Assembly: GCA_022539475.1 (NCBI GenBank)
Contig: VCMS01000083.1
Coordinates: 1 to 64,000, forward strand
Direction: 5' to 3'
From: Gracilaria domingensis
Taxonomy: Eukaryota > Rhodophyta > Florideophyceae > Gracilariales > Gracilariaceae
Length of the DNA: 64,000 nt
Positions 10,942 through 20,543 of the stretch are shown piece after piece. Each line of letters opens with the position of its first letter. Position 1 is the first letter of the stretch. The notes under the pieces were generated by a model that made no database searches, was not told the DNA's origin, and saw only the letters and a list, made by a program, of their open reading frames with translations. The translations under genes were made by a program, and so were the position numbers.

Positions 10942-11647
10942 GCAACTGCTAGCCAGCTCTGTGAACGCACCAGAAGCTCTTCACTTTCGAAGAATGACTG
11001 CAATTGTGAACCGATGCCATGAGACAGTTGACACTGGTCTCACTTATGTGCCTTAGGACATGAGTTCATTGCGACTCATGCTGTTTACCGATGCCTCATT
11101 TGGCAATGCAGAGAAGCTGAAGTCACAACTTGGTTTTGTTCTGGTTCTTGCTGACGGAAACAATCGGGCTAATGTTATCCACTACGGTAGCTGCAAGTGC
11201 AAACGAGTTGCTCCCTCCGTTATGGCAGCTGAAGTCCACGCTTTAGTGTACGGTTTTGATCAGGCCTACGTTGCCAAGGCAATGCTGGAGGAAATCCTAG
11301 GTCGCGAAGTGCTACTTGACGCATACGTAGACTCACGCACTGTTTTTAATGTTGTCGCGGAGTGTGGATCTACCCTCGAGAAGAGGCTACAGATTGATGT
11401 CTCAGCATTGAAGGAAAGCCACAGTCGAGGAGAACTTAGGTATCTGGCATGGATCCCCGGAGATCAGAATGTCGGCGACGGACTCACAAAAGGCTTAGTT
11501 GGCGATAATCATCCACTTTGGAAGCTGATGACTACGAACATGATTCTGTTGAAACCTGGGTTGAAGGCACAAGAATTGATGTCAACTCTGAGTGACGTTC
11601 TTTCGAACAGAAAAAGCTTGGAGTGTCGTGTGTTGACAGTAAGTTAG
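10942..11647 (+). mobile_element. E9: 3' end of a Copia-like retrotransposon (RNase H region)
   Basis: The stretch reads LMLFTDASFGN, then SQLGFVLVL, SCKCKR(V)APSVMAAEVHAL, AYVDSRTVFNVV, EKRLQIDVSALKES and YLAWIPGDQNVGDGLTK. These are the successive RNase H blocks of Copia-type polyproteins, especially the sort with KCKR..xSVxAAE that I know from fungal and protist elements. Only the 3' end is present; the part before it was cut off by insertion of E1. The copy looks broken. E8 (41440-44226) shows the 5' half of a similar element. Confidence 0.8.
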
Positions 11648-12057
11648 GAAACAATGATGTTGTTTTAGATCAACATTGTTGACTTTGAATTGTTGTTTAC
11701 GGAGAAATGATCTGAACTGAATTGAGTTGATTTGAGAGTACCAAACTCTTCGAAGTAGTGTATGATCTAGACCTATCATCAGTATTTATATAGTTCTACT
11801 TGGCGCAAAAGCAGTAAAGAGAATCATCATCGATTATTACAACTACTATCCCACCGCATATTGCACTACACTATAATCTCGAGCGTTCGCTTCACAGCAG
11901 CCTCAACTGCAGGCGATCTTATCGCCAGTAGAATCGGCAGAACATCTCTCACTCAGCCAAACAGAGGGCCGGGTGACAGATTGATTCTGTGAGAAGTTCA
12001 GACCTCGACAGTACAGTCCAACAGAGGGCCGTCTGTTAAGGCGAGAATTTACCGCAG
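11648..12057. other. Possible 3' LTR or flank of the Copia-like remnant
   Basis: No gene is seen. The stretch begins with an inverted repeat near 11655-11687 (AACAATGATGTTG against CAACATTGTT). It holds a TATA-like ttatatag near 11788 and two copies of aacagagggccg about 60 bp apart (around 11962 and 12019). Position straight after the RNase H end suggests an LTR, but I cannot define its ends. Confidence 0.3.
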
Positions 12058-12822
12058 TCACATTGCATTGTCCGCAATAGACTGCCAACTTTGGGCTGAG
12101 TTTTTATACCGATGGACCTCCATGCGTCGGCCCTCCGGGACGTTCTGCGCCACAAGGATTCTCCCCCCAAACCGCCTGCGGCGCCTTTCTCCTCTCGCGA
12201 CATTATTCTTCCTGGGCGGCACCGTGTCCGCCTTTTCCTTTCTTTGCCTTTTCCATTCTTGCCTTAGCCAATTGCTTCGCAGCCTCCACTTCCAATTTCG
12301 CACTGAGTGCCTCGCGGGCGCTGCGGTACGAGTTTGAGAAGACAGCGTCATGTCCCTGTTCGACGAGAAAGAACATCTGACGCGCGGTTTCCATTTCTTG
12401 TTCAGTGATGTCCCGAAAGTACTCGCTCGCATCGAGAAGACTTCCAGGCTGGCCTTGAAAGAGTCTTCTGCAAGACGCAGCAAGCGCCCGAATTTCTCCA
12501 CGTCGACAGACCCGGCGCGTATCAGGGACAATGCTGCGAGACCAGTCTCCGTCCAAACTCCAGCGGCGTTAAGGTATTCCCATTCCTTGGCAGATCGTCG
12601 GTCCTTAGCTTTCAAATCGTTCAAGAAAGCGTCGGCGGGTGGCTTAAAATACCCAAAGTGCGTTACAGGTACGTGAGGGCCCCTCTCAAAAACGCTTCCT
12701 TCCCCCACCAACTTAGCAGCGTTCAAGTCGCTTGCTACCGCCGCAAAGTCGTTACGTGTTGGTTTTGCAGGTGCGCCATGCCAACAGCATGAGTCACACA
12801 GCATCATCACTGCTCTGGCCAA
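12058..12822 (-). CDS. Unrecognised coding remnant
   Basis: A minus-strand frame starts MARAVMMLCDSCCWHG with an early CxxCC cluster and continues through a charged, predicted helical region (DLNAAKLVGEG, LNDLKAKDRRSAKEWEYLNAAGVWTE). A second overlapping frame at 12203-12556 has the better-looking protein character in the 3' half (ITEQEMETARQMFFLVEQGHDAVFSNSYRSA, then a Lys/Ala-rich helix). The region therefore looks like one old gene that no longer reads cleanly. I recognise no family. An element Gag-like protein or a host gene are both possible. Neighbours are a Copia remnant and the duplicated transposon block. Confidence 0.35.
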   Translation of the reverse strand: MARAVMMLCDSCCWHGAPAKPTRNDFAAVASDLNAAKLVGEGSVFERGPHVPVTHFGYFKPPADAFLNDLKAKDRRSAKEWEYLNAAGVWTETGLAALSLIRAGSVDVEKFGRLLRLAEDSFKASLEVFSMRASTFGTSLNKKWKPRVRCSFSSNRDMTLSSQTRTAAPARHSVRNWKWRLRSNWLRQEWKRQRKEKADTVPPRKNNVARGERRRRRFGGRILVAQNVPEGRRMEVHRYKNSAQSWQSIADNAM

Positions 12823-13089
12823 ACGTTGCAGGGGCAGGGTGGCCTTTTTCTGTGTTATGGGCCATTACGCTGAGGTCGCGTAAGTTTCGAAGATGTCGCC
12901 GCTCTGTGAGTTGAGGGAAATTTCTCGGAACGAGAAATAGACATGCCGCCGGACAGAGATGTGCCAAGCGGCAGTGAGGCTCCCATAAGTAGGTGCCGCA
13001 CATAAGGACGGTCGGCATTCTGAATGCGCAAATCAGACGCTCCCTGCTTTTCGAGAGATCTTCAATTGTATACACAAGTGTACACTTAC

Positions 13090-15065
13090 GTAACAAAAGG
13101 CTTATAGTGCCGCTTAGCACTATAAGCCTTCATATCACCAATAGGTTCTGTAAGGATATGTGACCCCGGGCTACTGTATGCGTACCCGTGCGTGCGTTGG
13201 GTCCGCGGAGGTCTACTGTGGAGCGAAGCTTCGATGAACCTGGTTTCGGTACGGCGAGGGCCGGCGAAGCCCACCGAGCCGATGGATTCTTGTAGATGGT
13301 TCCTACAGCCTCGAGTTCTCCAATGGTCTGCACGATAAAGTCCCTCTGTTGAGAAGCATACCGTCGTTGAGGACACCTATATGGTTTCGAGTTCTCGACG
13401 GGTGTGATTTGGAGAGGTGGAACGTCGACTGGTGGATCTTGCCCCAGCTTGATGCGCAAGACGTCGCGGTAATCTTCGAGCAGTGAGGACACTCGCTCAA
13501 TACCTTCCTCCGACATGCCGTTGCTGCGAGCTTCGTTCACGATCCGCTGGAAAGCTTTGTCGATACACTCCTTGCTGTCGGCTCCGATGCCCGCCGCCAA
13601 ACATTCGGGCAACTCTATCGGGTCGTCGTCCGAGTCCATGTAGGACAGACCTAGATACTTTGCGAGAGCAAATTTGAACTGTGCTGGGTTGAGGTCGTTG
13701 ACGTCCTGGTTGTGAATGTCTTCTCTGACGCGAATGAGGTGATCTTGGAGGTTGAACGCAATCGAATTCAAAAATAGGTGCTCCAGAAAGATCTCATCCA
13801 TCGGTTGATCGATAACGTAAAACTCGACACCTCGTACACGAACTGGGATGTTAGTACCAGGGAGATATATCGTTAATGTCAGCACGACAGTTCGTGAGGC
13901 GAAAACGGAAGGATCTGCATCGGTTTGGAAAGCTCCAGCGAGTGCGACAGGTTTCTGCAACGTCCGTACAGAGAGACCGTGCACAGCGTTGCATTGGTGA
14001 ACAGGGTTTCGTCGATTGCGCTAAAGTCTGCGCCAGAGTCTCCAAGTAGAGTTTCAAACACTGCATTCTCGATAGCCGCACGGAAGCGTCCGGAAGACTT
14101 CCTAGGAGCTGGAGTGACCATTGAAGTTGACTGCTTCATGGCTTTTGCTCTTTTTGTCTCCTTCTTACCGTAATGCTTCTCGAAGAGTTCTTTCTTCCGA
14201 TCCGTCGAAGTGTTTGGGCAGTCCTTGACACGATGAATGCCGTCGCGATCTTCGTTTAGACAAGGGTGGCACCACTCAGTCTGCTTCCGCTTGCCCGAAT
14301 GCTCGGTCTGCTTGGTGGTTTGGCCAGAAGGCCTACTGTCATACCCAGATGATTTCTTCTGAACCCTGTCACTACGCGCGTTGTTGCGTAGGCTACGGGA
14401 TTTCGAAGGGTTGAGGCGGGAGAAAGCGGCCTCAGTCAGAGAAATTTCGAGTGCAATGTTCGAGACTTCATCTTTGAAGAGCTCGATGTTGGCCAGCTGC
14501 TCCTTCTTCTAACCTCTTCGCAACATCTTGATACGCTCCTGAAGCACGTCAGGTTTGAACTTGTTGACAAAGCGATCAATAAATTTCTTTGCCATGTCCA
14601 CGTCTGTCAAAACCTCCGAAACGTTGTTCTGATACAAGGCCGTGATAACTTCAATAATGAAATTAACGACACCCCCAGCGGGATCCTCTTTGTTCGGTTT
14701 GAAAGAAACGGAACGAAGCGTAGAATCGATGCGCTCTGAAAGGTCTTTCGGGGTTGAAAGAGATGCCTTGTCAAACCAAGACTTGACCAGGTCATCATTG
14801 ACCTCTTCTATAGTAGTTGCCTTTTCAATTTCTCCCACAAGGCAGAGAGCGTGAAGTGTTGGGGCGTCTACGCAATCCTTGATAAAGGCGAGAGAGAGTT
14901 TTGAAGCAACATCGCGATCGTTGTTGACGCCGTCTACCCTGGTGCGGTACGCAGCGTACTCAGTCTCAAACGTGATCAGAGACGGCTGGTCTACTGTCTT
15001 GACAAGTGGCGGCTGAATGACAGAAACGACTCCGTAGTTTGAGGTAGCCATGGTTCGTTGCACGA
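13090..15065 (-). mobile_element. E5a: Gypsy-type fragment (gag, protease, start of RT)
   Basis: Reading right to left on the minus strand, a Gag-like region (about 14509-15063, helical, no match I can name) is followed by a Cys/His cluster (CLNEDRDGIHRVKDCP), an aspartic protease with LLGDSGADFSAID, and the N-terminal RT region (ARWASPALAVPKPG...VDLRGPNA). The rest of pol is absent, so the copy is 3'-truncated. It looks broken with a handful of breaks. It is the same family as E4 (35661-37960), E5b and probably E6. The ATG of gag is near 15051-15063. Confidence 0.8.
13097..13130. repeat. 14-bp stem-loop at the left edge of copy A
   Basis: The arms AAGGCTTATAGTGC and GCACTATAAGCCTT flank a 6-nt loop. 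Copy B has the same structure at 55499-55532 with 12-bp arms and a 10-nt loop. It sits within 10 bp of the duplication edge in both places. Confidence 0.75.
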
Positions 15066-15248
15066 CGTTTGCAATGTCTCACACTGTTGCTCTTTCGATA
15101 GAACAAAGCGCTTTGTTGTTCAGTGTTGGACAACACTGAATCGCGCAACGAAAGACTCACGCAGGATCGTGGAGGGCACACCCGTCAGATCTTGCTTTGA
15201 TCTTTTTCGGGTTGTCCCCACGAAATGGGGAGCTTTTATATTTGCAAC

Positions 15249-17161
15249 TTGTTGACTCAGTAGGCCGAAGCAATTAATAGCTACATATTACTCAAACTGA
15301 ACGAAATGACAGTTTGCAAGAGGTTCTGCAGATCTTTGACCTTTCAAGAGAAGCGCAGTATTTTGTAGAGACAGAAATCTTCTGGAGATAAAGTATTCAA
15401 TGCTAGAAAGGCGACACATTCATAGTTTACCTTAGAATTGGGCAATTCTAACGTGTTTTCTCTGTCGCATACGTGTAGGATTAGTAGCCTAAATGATGTT
15501 TGGAGGCGGAACAGTGCCATCTTCGGAAGAAGAGAACTGTGCCGCAGGTGTTACGTCTAAGCCATTCAACAGCTCCGCACTGTTTCCCTTGTCAAAATTA
15601 GCAGATATGTCATCATTGACACCTGCAGTTTTCGCTGTTTTCTTTTGATACTGCTTCTCCTTCTCTTCTCGTGCCCTCTTTTGAGCAGCAGCACCCACTG
15701 CGTACAATCTTTCTCGTTTCTCCGAAAGAATGCCCCATCTTCATACTTCAGAGGGTTTTTCAATACGTAAAAGTTTGTCATGGCCAAACATACGCGAAAG
15801 CAGAGGCCCATATTTGCTCCGCTACAAGTCCACTCCCTAGTTAGTATACCCCAGCATTGCTGAAGACGACCAAAATAGTTCTCTACGATGACTCGGTCAC
15901 GAGCGATACATTTATTTTGCCTGTCTTCTGCAAAAGGCAAAATACCTCTCTGAGGTTTCTTCTTCGGTACAATTTCACGAACATGCTATTGCCTTTTATT
16001 ATAACCTTTGTCAATAAAAAGTGCCCAATAATTAGGATATTCATCTTTCAAAGCCCCGTTATTCTAAACATGCATTTCTTTCGACTTCGTTTTACGCGCT
16101 TCCTTGTGAAAAGATAAAGTTCTCTGAAAGATAATACAATCTGCGGTGCTAGCAGGAATTGGGTCCGTAAAGTTCACAGCGGTACCACACGGGAGCACAG
16201 AAGTTTCTACTTTCATGCCGTAGAGTTGATGTTTTTCACCGTAGTAGTCTTTGATCTCCTTCATAGAACCGCGTGCACGATTTGTGTGCAGAAGGAGCAC
16301 ATTTGTCGCATATCCAGCGAAGAGGAAGTTCGGGAAAGCGCGTTTCTTTCCATTCATGTAAGCAACTGAAAATCGCTGCTCCAATTCCATAACAAAATCT
16401 ACATAAAACTCAGTATCAAAGTATTTGATAAAGTTTGTCACAGCTTTTTGCAAAGTATTGGGCTTGATTCGAAACATTCTTCCAAGACTATCCCATGTTC
16501 CATCAATTTTACACACGGTGAGAGGGACGAAACAAGTATCAAAACATGATAAATCAGACTTACAACCTCTTTCTTCTTTCCAATCTCGAGAAATAAAATT
16601 TTCTGACCGGTTGTAAAGCTCAAACAAATATTCTTTGCTGAAGTTAGTCATCTTAGTCATCTTCATAATAGCCTGATTGCCTTTAACTTCGTAAAAATAG
16701 TCAAAAAGAGGACGGTCTGATCCTTGTTTTTCATCTGTGTCGCTGTAGGCTTCTTCCGAGTACTGCTCTATTTCGTCCTGCAGAGCCTGTTGACTCTCTG
16801 TGATGTGATCAAGAGTTGCTTTGGCGTGGGAGGGCTGCATGTTGTCGTAGGCAGTGAGCATCAAGACACATCAGCCATAGCCACTCTGACCTCTGTTTCT
16901 GTCAAAGTCTATCCTTTCTATAGAAAGCAACGCGTTTGATAGAAAGAGAGGTTTTGATGAATTGCTGATTTTGTTATGTTTTCAATACATTTACACTATA
17001 CGTAAACAATCTCATGAGTTCCGTACTCTTAACGAGATATTTTTTATTACGTCAATTAGAACTGGAGCAAAGAAAAGCGTACACTATTCGCAAGATAGGG
17101 TTACTATTGAGAGAAAAATTACATATAAGTAATTCAGTCTAGTTGTCAGCTGAGTCAACAA
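15249..17161 (-). mobile_element. PIF/Harbinger-type DNA transposon, copy A
   Basis: Perfect 12-bp inverted repeats TTGTTGACTCAG (15249-15260) and CTGAGTCAACAA (17150-17161) bracket the transposase region, giving a unit of about 1.9 kb. They are candidate terminal inverted repeats. In copy B the same places read cTGTTGACcCAG and a degraded right end. No clean 3-bp target duplication is visible, so the ends are provisional. The transposase is described separately. Confidence 0.5.
15489..16864 (-). pseudogene. Harbinger-type transposase (DDE_Tnp_4-like), copy A
   Basis: The N-terminal frame (16064-16864, 266 residues) has an acidic start, RPLFDYFYEV, then a YYGEKHQLYGMKVETSVLPCGTAVNFTDPIPASTAD segment that matches the nuclease core of DDE_Tnp_4 proteins. 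The C-terminal frame (15566-15940) has RDRVIVENYFGRLQQCWGIL, the classical block around the last acidic residue (ENYFGRLQ). The protein cuts and pastes the element in the nucleus. The two frames are separated by a disrupted stretch (15941-16063), and a further frame at 15489-15707 repeats the Lys-rich tail. The gene is therefore not open. A helix-turn-helix or Myb-like partner gene, usual for this family, is not seen. Confidence 0.75.
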
Positions 17162-17471
17162 ATGATTGCTATCTTACAACAGAAGCCTGCGTCAGCGCGT
17201 AGACACGCAATACGTTCATCACGCAAGACTATCACTAAAGCGTTATAAACAGTGCACTGTACACGAGTACACAGTAGCAGAGCAAACGCGAAAATGTACA
17301 CGCGCATTTGCGCGCATGCTCAATAGAGCTTCTGACATCATACGACACACTTATAACATGCGAAGACCGTAGGCAAAGCAACGTAGCTACGAACGTAGCA
17401 TAAACATCAGCCCTAGTGGCAGAGGTGCTCTTTAGAAGACTGATAAAGGAAGATAGAGGGTTGAAGAGAAG
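16865..17471. other. Non-coding stretch between Harbinger and hAT parts
   Basis: No gene. It contains the palindrome CTTTCTATAGAAAG (16913-16926), present also in copy B, and the right candidate Harbinger end at 17150-17161. The sequence from 17162 onward probably belongs to the 3' non-coding part of the hAT remnant. Confidence 0.5.
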
Positions 17472-18315
17472 TTAAGCGTCACGAACTCGAGACCAAAATG
17501 ACTGGCAGGAAAGTAGAACTGTCAGAGTCTCAGGCATCTCAAAGCGTTGATCAATATTCTGTTGAGTTCGCTCGTTCTCCAATGCGTCAGGTAAATATGT
17601 CAACACACTCTGTACCTTGAGCAATCGCAAAAGCATCAAGTTGACAGTAGTCCACCGCGTAGGAGAAAACAATAACATGGTGTAAACATTTTGTAGCTTC
17701 TCTAAGCAAATTGATTTAAAAATTTTTCGCACCAACCCCATACTTAACAGTCTTTGAAACCTTTGAAACATAAAGTACATCTTTGATAGTCTGGGAAAGT
17801 GCAGTTATTTTGCCAATGTCCATGCTGAAGTTGTGCAGACAGTGCGTAGCACAACCGTGGCTCCACTTAAACGTATTATTTTCCACTAAAATGGTTCTTA
17901 ATAGCCTCATGCTATTGCATGAATCAGATATAAATGCAAAACAAGTAGAAATACCCATTCCTTGATGTTGGGATGTCCCACGGTGTAGGTCGGTCTTCAT
18001 GTACTCAATAAAACTCGGTAGCGAAGTGTGAGGAATGACGTTGCTCAAAGTCTTTAATAGCTTATAAGTAATGCCATTAACTGAGAGAACTCTACCATTG
18101 CTCTCTCTGATAACGTTAAGACATGTTTCCATACAATTTTTGTACACTTTTTCGAGAAGTTCACCACCAATCCTTTGGACCAAAGGCTTTTTCCAATTTG
18201 GGGCTAACTTTTGAAAAGAGGTAAATTATGTCTTATGCTCAAAAAGGCCAAAAGGTAGAGCAGTTTCATGTATTGCTTTTGCCGAGAACAAATCCAACAT
18301 TTGGCGTCTTTTGTT
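17472..18315 (-). pseudogene. hAT-type transposase remnant, copy A
   Basis: The minus-strand reading shows the typical hAT succession. Near 18235-18315 is MLDLFSAKAIHETALPFGLFEH. Then come a KLAPNWKKP segment, a DUF659-like region DSCNSMRLLRTILVENN...WSHGCATHCLHNFSMDIGKI, and near 17600-17700 PTRWTTVNLMLLRLLKVQSVL. The gene is broken: there is an in-frame TAA near 18225 and a change of frame within 17716-17780. The C-terminal hAT dimerisation end is not seen before 17472. Only its C-terminal third is repeated in copy B. Confidence 0.7.
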
Positions 18316-18342
18316 TAGGATAGAACTACGTAACATATATGG

Positions 18343-18510
18343 CTTAGTGATCCTCTGCCAAAAACGCGGGAGACGTTAGAAGTCACTGCACCCTGCATGC
18401 TACCATGTGGAGAGCCGAAAATATTACTTAGTGGTCCTCTGCCAAAAACGCGGGAGACGTTAGAAGTCACTGCACCCTGCATGCTACCATGTGAAGAGCC
18501 GAAAATATTA
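18343..18510. repeat. Tandem duplication, 2 x 84 bp
   Basis: Units 18343-18426 and 18427-18510 are nearly identical, differing at about two positions (tgatcc/tggtcc and tgtgga/tgtgaa). Each starts with cttagtg and ends with aaaatatta. It lies just beyond the hAT remnant and is absent next to copy B. Confidence 0.9.
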
Positions 18511-20134
18511 CCTTGAGGCTGTGCATGAGTAGGTTCGGAAGTGTTTTAATTAATTAGAGCTTCTATGGACCTTTTGGTTTCCGTGCAATTTCGAAAATGA
18601 GTGCCCATGATTACGGAATTTGCTGATACCGATTTCGAGCATTATTTGCATTTGGCTCTCAAGGTTTTAAAGCCCGTGGTTGGTAATATTTTGTCCAAAA
18701 ATGCCCAACGATTGGCTTTGGGACGTCCCATGATTGGTAAGGGAATGTGTCTGAGGTGTTTTTCGTGCTATGTTTGTCAGAGATGGTCCAAAGTTGAAAA
18801 ATGTTTGCTTTTTAAATGCTTGGGATAGGGATTTAAGTTCAAAATTTGAACATGAAATCTGTAATGTACTGAAGGATTTTTTGAACGTGATGTGAACGTT
18901 TTATACGCTTACAAAACGTTTAAAACGTTCGCAAAAAGAATTTAACGTTTTATATGTTTCTATACTTGCTGCTAGAATGGGTTCGCTGCTCCATATCAAA
19001 TTTGCTGCGAAAGAAAACAGTTTATAGATTCTAGGTAGCACAAAAGGGTGACAAGAGGTAAAATATGTATAATAATAAATCGATGACCGCAATAAAACCG
19101 CTGTAGAAAACCATTCTCTCTTAAGTATGTCTGTTTTTAAGTAGATAAAGGAAATATGAACAAAGGTTCTTCTTCATCGGCTTTCAAACAAGTAGAACAC
19201 TTAAAAAAGGATCATGCTGGGAGAAAAAGAAGCTGCACAAAAATTAAGAAAAAAAACAGTTCCGTACAATCCTGTTTTCTACAAATACATTTCAAAGAAC
19301 ACACAAATAATTCATAAAACGTAAGCTAACTAAACAAATAAAGCACAAACATTCTGCGGTTTAAGATATCGAATTAATTTATTTCTGTTACAAATTTGTA
19401 TATATTTTCAATTGTTGGGTTTATGGGCCCTTTTTTGGTCCTGATAAAATAAAGAATGTTAGTTTGAATTATTTTTCTAACTGCATTAATGCGGTTTTGC
19501 TAACTGTTTACTTATTGAAACATCTGGTCGTAGTTATGACCTTTATTTGAGAACTTTCGTCAAAATTGAGCTTTTAATCTACAAAATACTTTCATTTAAT
19601 CATGTTACGGGTAAACAATTTTTTACTGTACTTTTGCTAGATATTTACAACTGAAAAAATATAGATCTTGAAATGTTTTGTGAAAAATCTCTTGTAGGAT
19701 TAAAAGTGCACCATTCAATTGTGATATTCTAGGTTCTTTTATTTAAATTTGCTTCCAAAACATCGCAATATATTAGATTTATATAAAGCAGTTGAGCTAA
19801 ATGTGCGCTGCGTTAAGAAATATAATAAAGGAAGTAGTCTTATTAAATAAAGAGCATGTCATTACTAAGCAAAGTAGTCATAGGTTGTTGTGGCTTTTCT
19901 TTGTTTTGCGACATGCACACAGTATGAAACCATAGGCTTTGGAAAGAATCTTGTGTACAAAAATGCCATGTTGTTTAGTAGTATGCACATGGCATAGTAG
20001 GAGCATCCTGAAACACGTAAGGCACAAAATCGCATAGTGTGCGTTTGTTTATTTGTGATTCATAAACCTTCTTGAAACTTAAAAAACGTAAACCTCCCAG
20101 GAAAATAAACGCTCATTTGTAGAGTGTCGTGATA
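18511..20134. other. AT-rich gene-free stretch
   Basis: I see no convincing gene. A 76-residue frame at 18601-18828 has no recognisable feature. A 10-bp inverted repeat (GAACGTTTTA...TAAAACGTTC, 18894-18930) is set in a run of aacgtt phrases. The stretch ends at the left edge of E3. Confidence 0.6.
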
Positions 20135-20527
20135 CTGTCAGTCACACGACAGATCCATGTAATCTCGGCGCAGACGTGTTGGCGCGTGCAGCGCCACAGA
20201 AGTATTTTATTTACAGAACGCATTTGCGATCTGCGTAGGTGACGATTATCTAGTTAGATCTCCCGTGTTTATGTGGTAGACATTCGTAGATACGTTAGCG
20301 TGCAGGACGTGAACGGCAGCAAGCGCGAGATCCACAACTTTGTCGAATGCAAGTTGTGCTCTCACCGAAAGCGTGCGCAGCAGTATTAAAGCGCCTGAAG
20401 GCAGGCCCGACGTGTCCTGCAGAACGGGCAGGCGTCTGATTGAGCTCCTTTGCCATTGTTCCTCCATTGTTCCTCCCCAGCCAACACATTTTTTTCAATC
20501 GACAAAACAGCTTCGGACCGTTCTACA
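20135..20527 (+). repeat. Putative 5' LTR of E3
   Basis: It begins TGTCAGTCACACGACA, which returns at 35645 at the far end of the element, and may end at TTCTACA (20521-20527), giving 393 bp with TG...CA ends. The gag start codon follows 17 nt later. The right boundary cannot be confirmed because the partner LTR is only 16 bp long. Confidence 0.45.
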
Positions 20528-20543
20528 GGTCTGTGGAAAGATC

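Larger units (their letters stand above)
13090..17766. repeat. Duplicated block, copy A (4.7 kb, direct)
   Basis: The block matches 55492-60140 in the same orientation with high identity along its length and only small indels. It contains, left to right, a minus-strand Gypsy fragment, a PIF/Harbinger transposon and the C-terminal part of a hAT transposase. Flanks differ at both ends. On the right the hAT sequence continues in copy A to about 18315 but stops in copy B at 60140, so copy A is the more complete side. Confidence 0.85.

Noticed and set aside
18601-18828. 75-residue plus-strand frame
   Set aside because: Short, no motif, and situated in AT-rich intergenic DNA with no repeat or homologue in the window.
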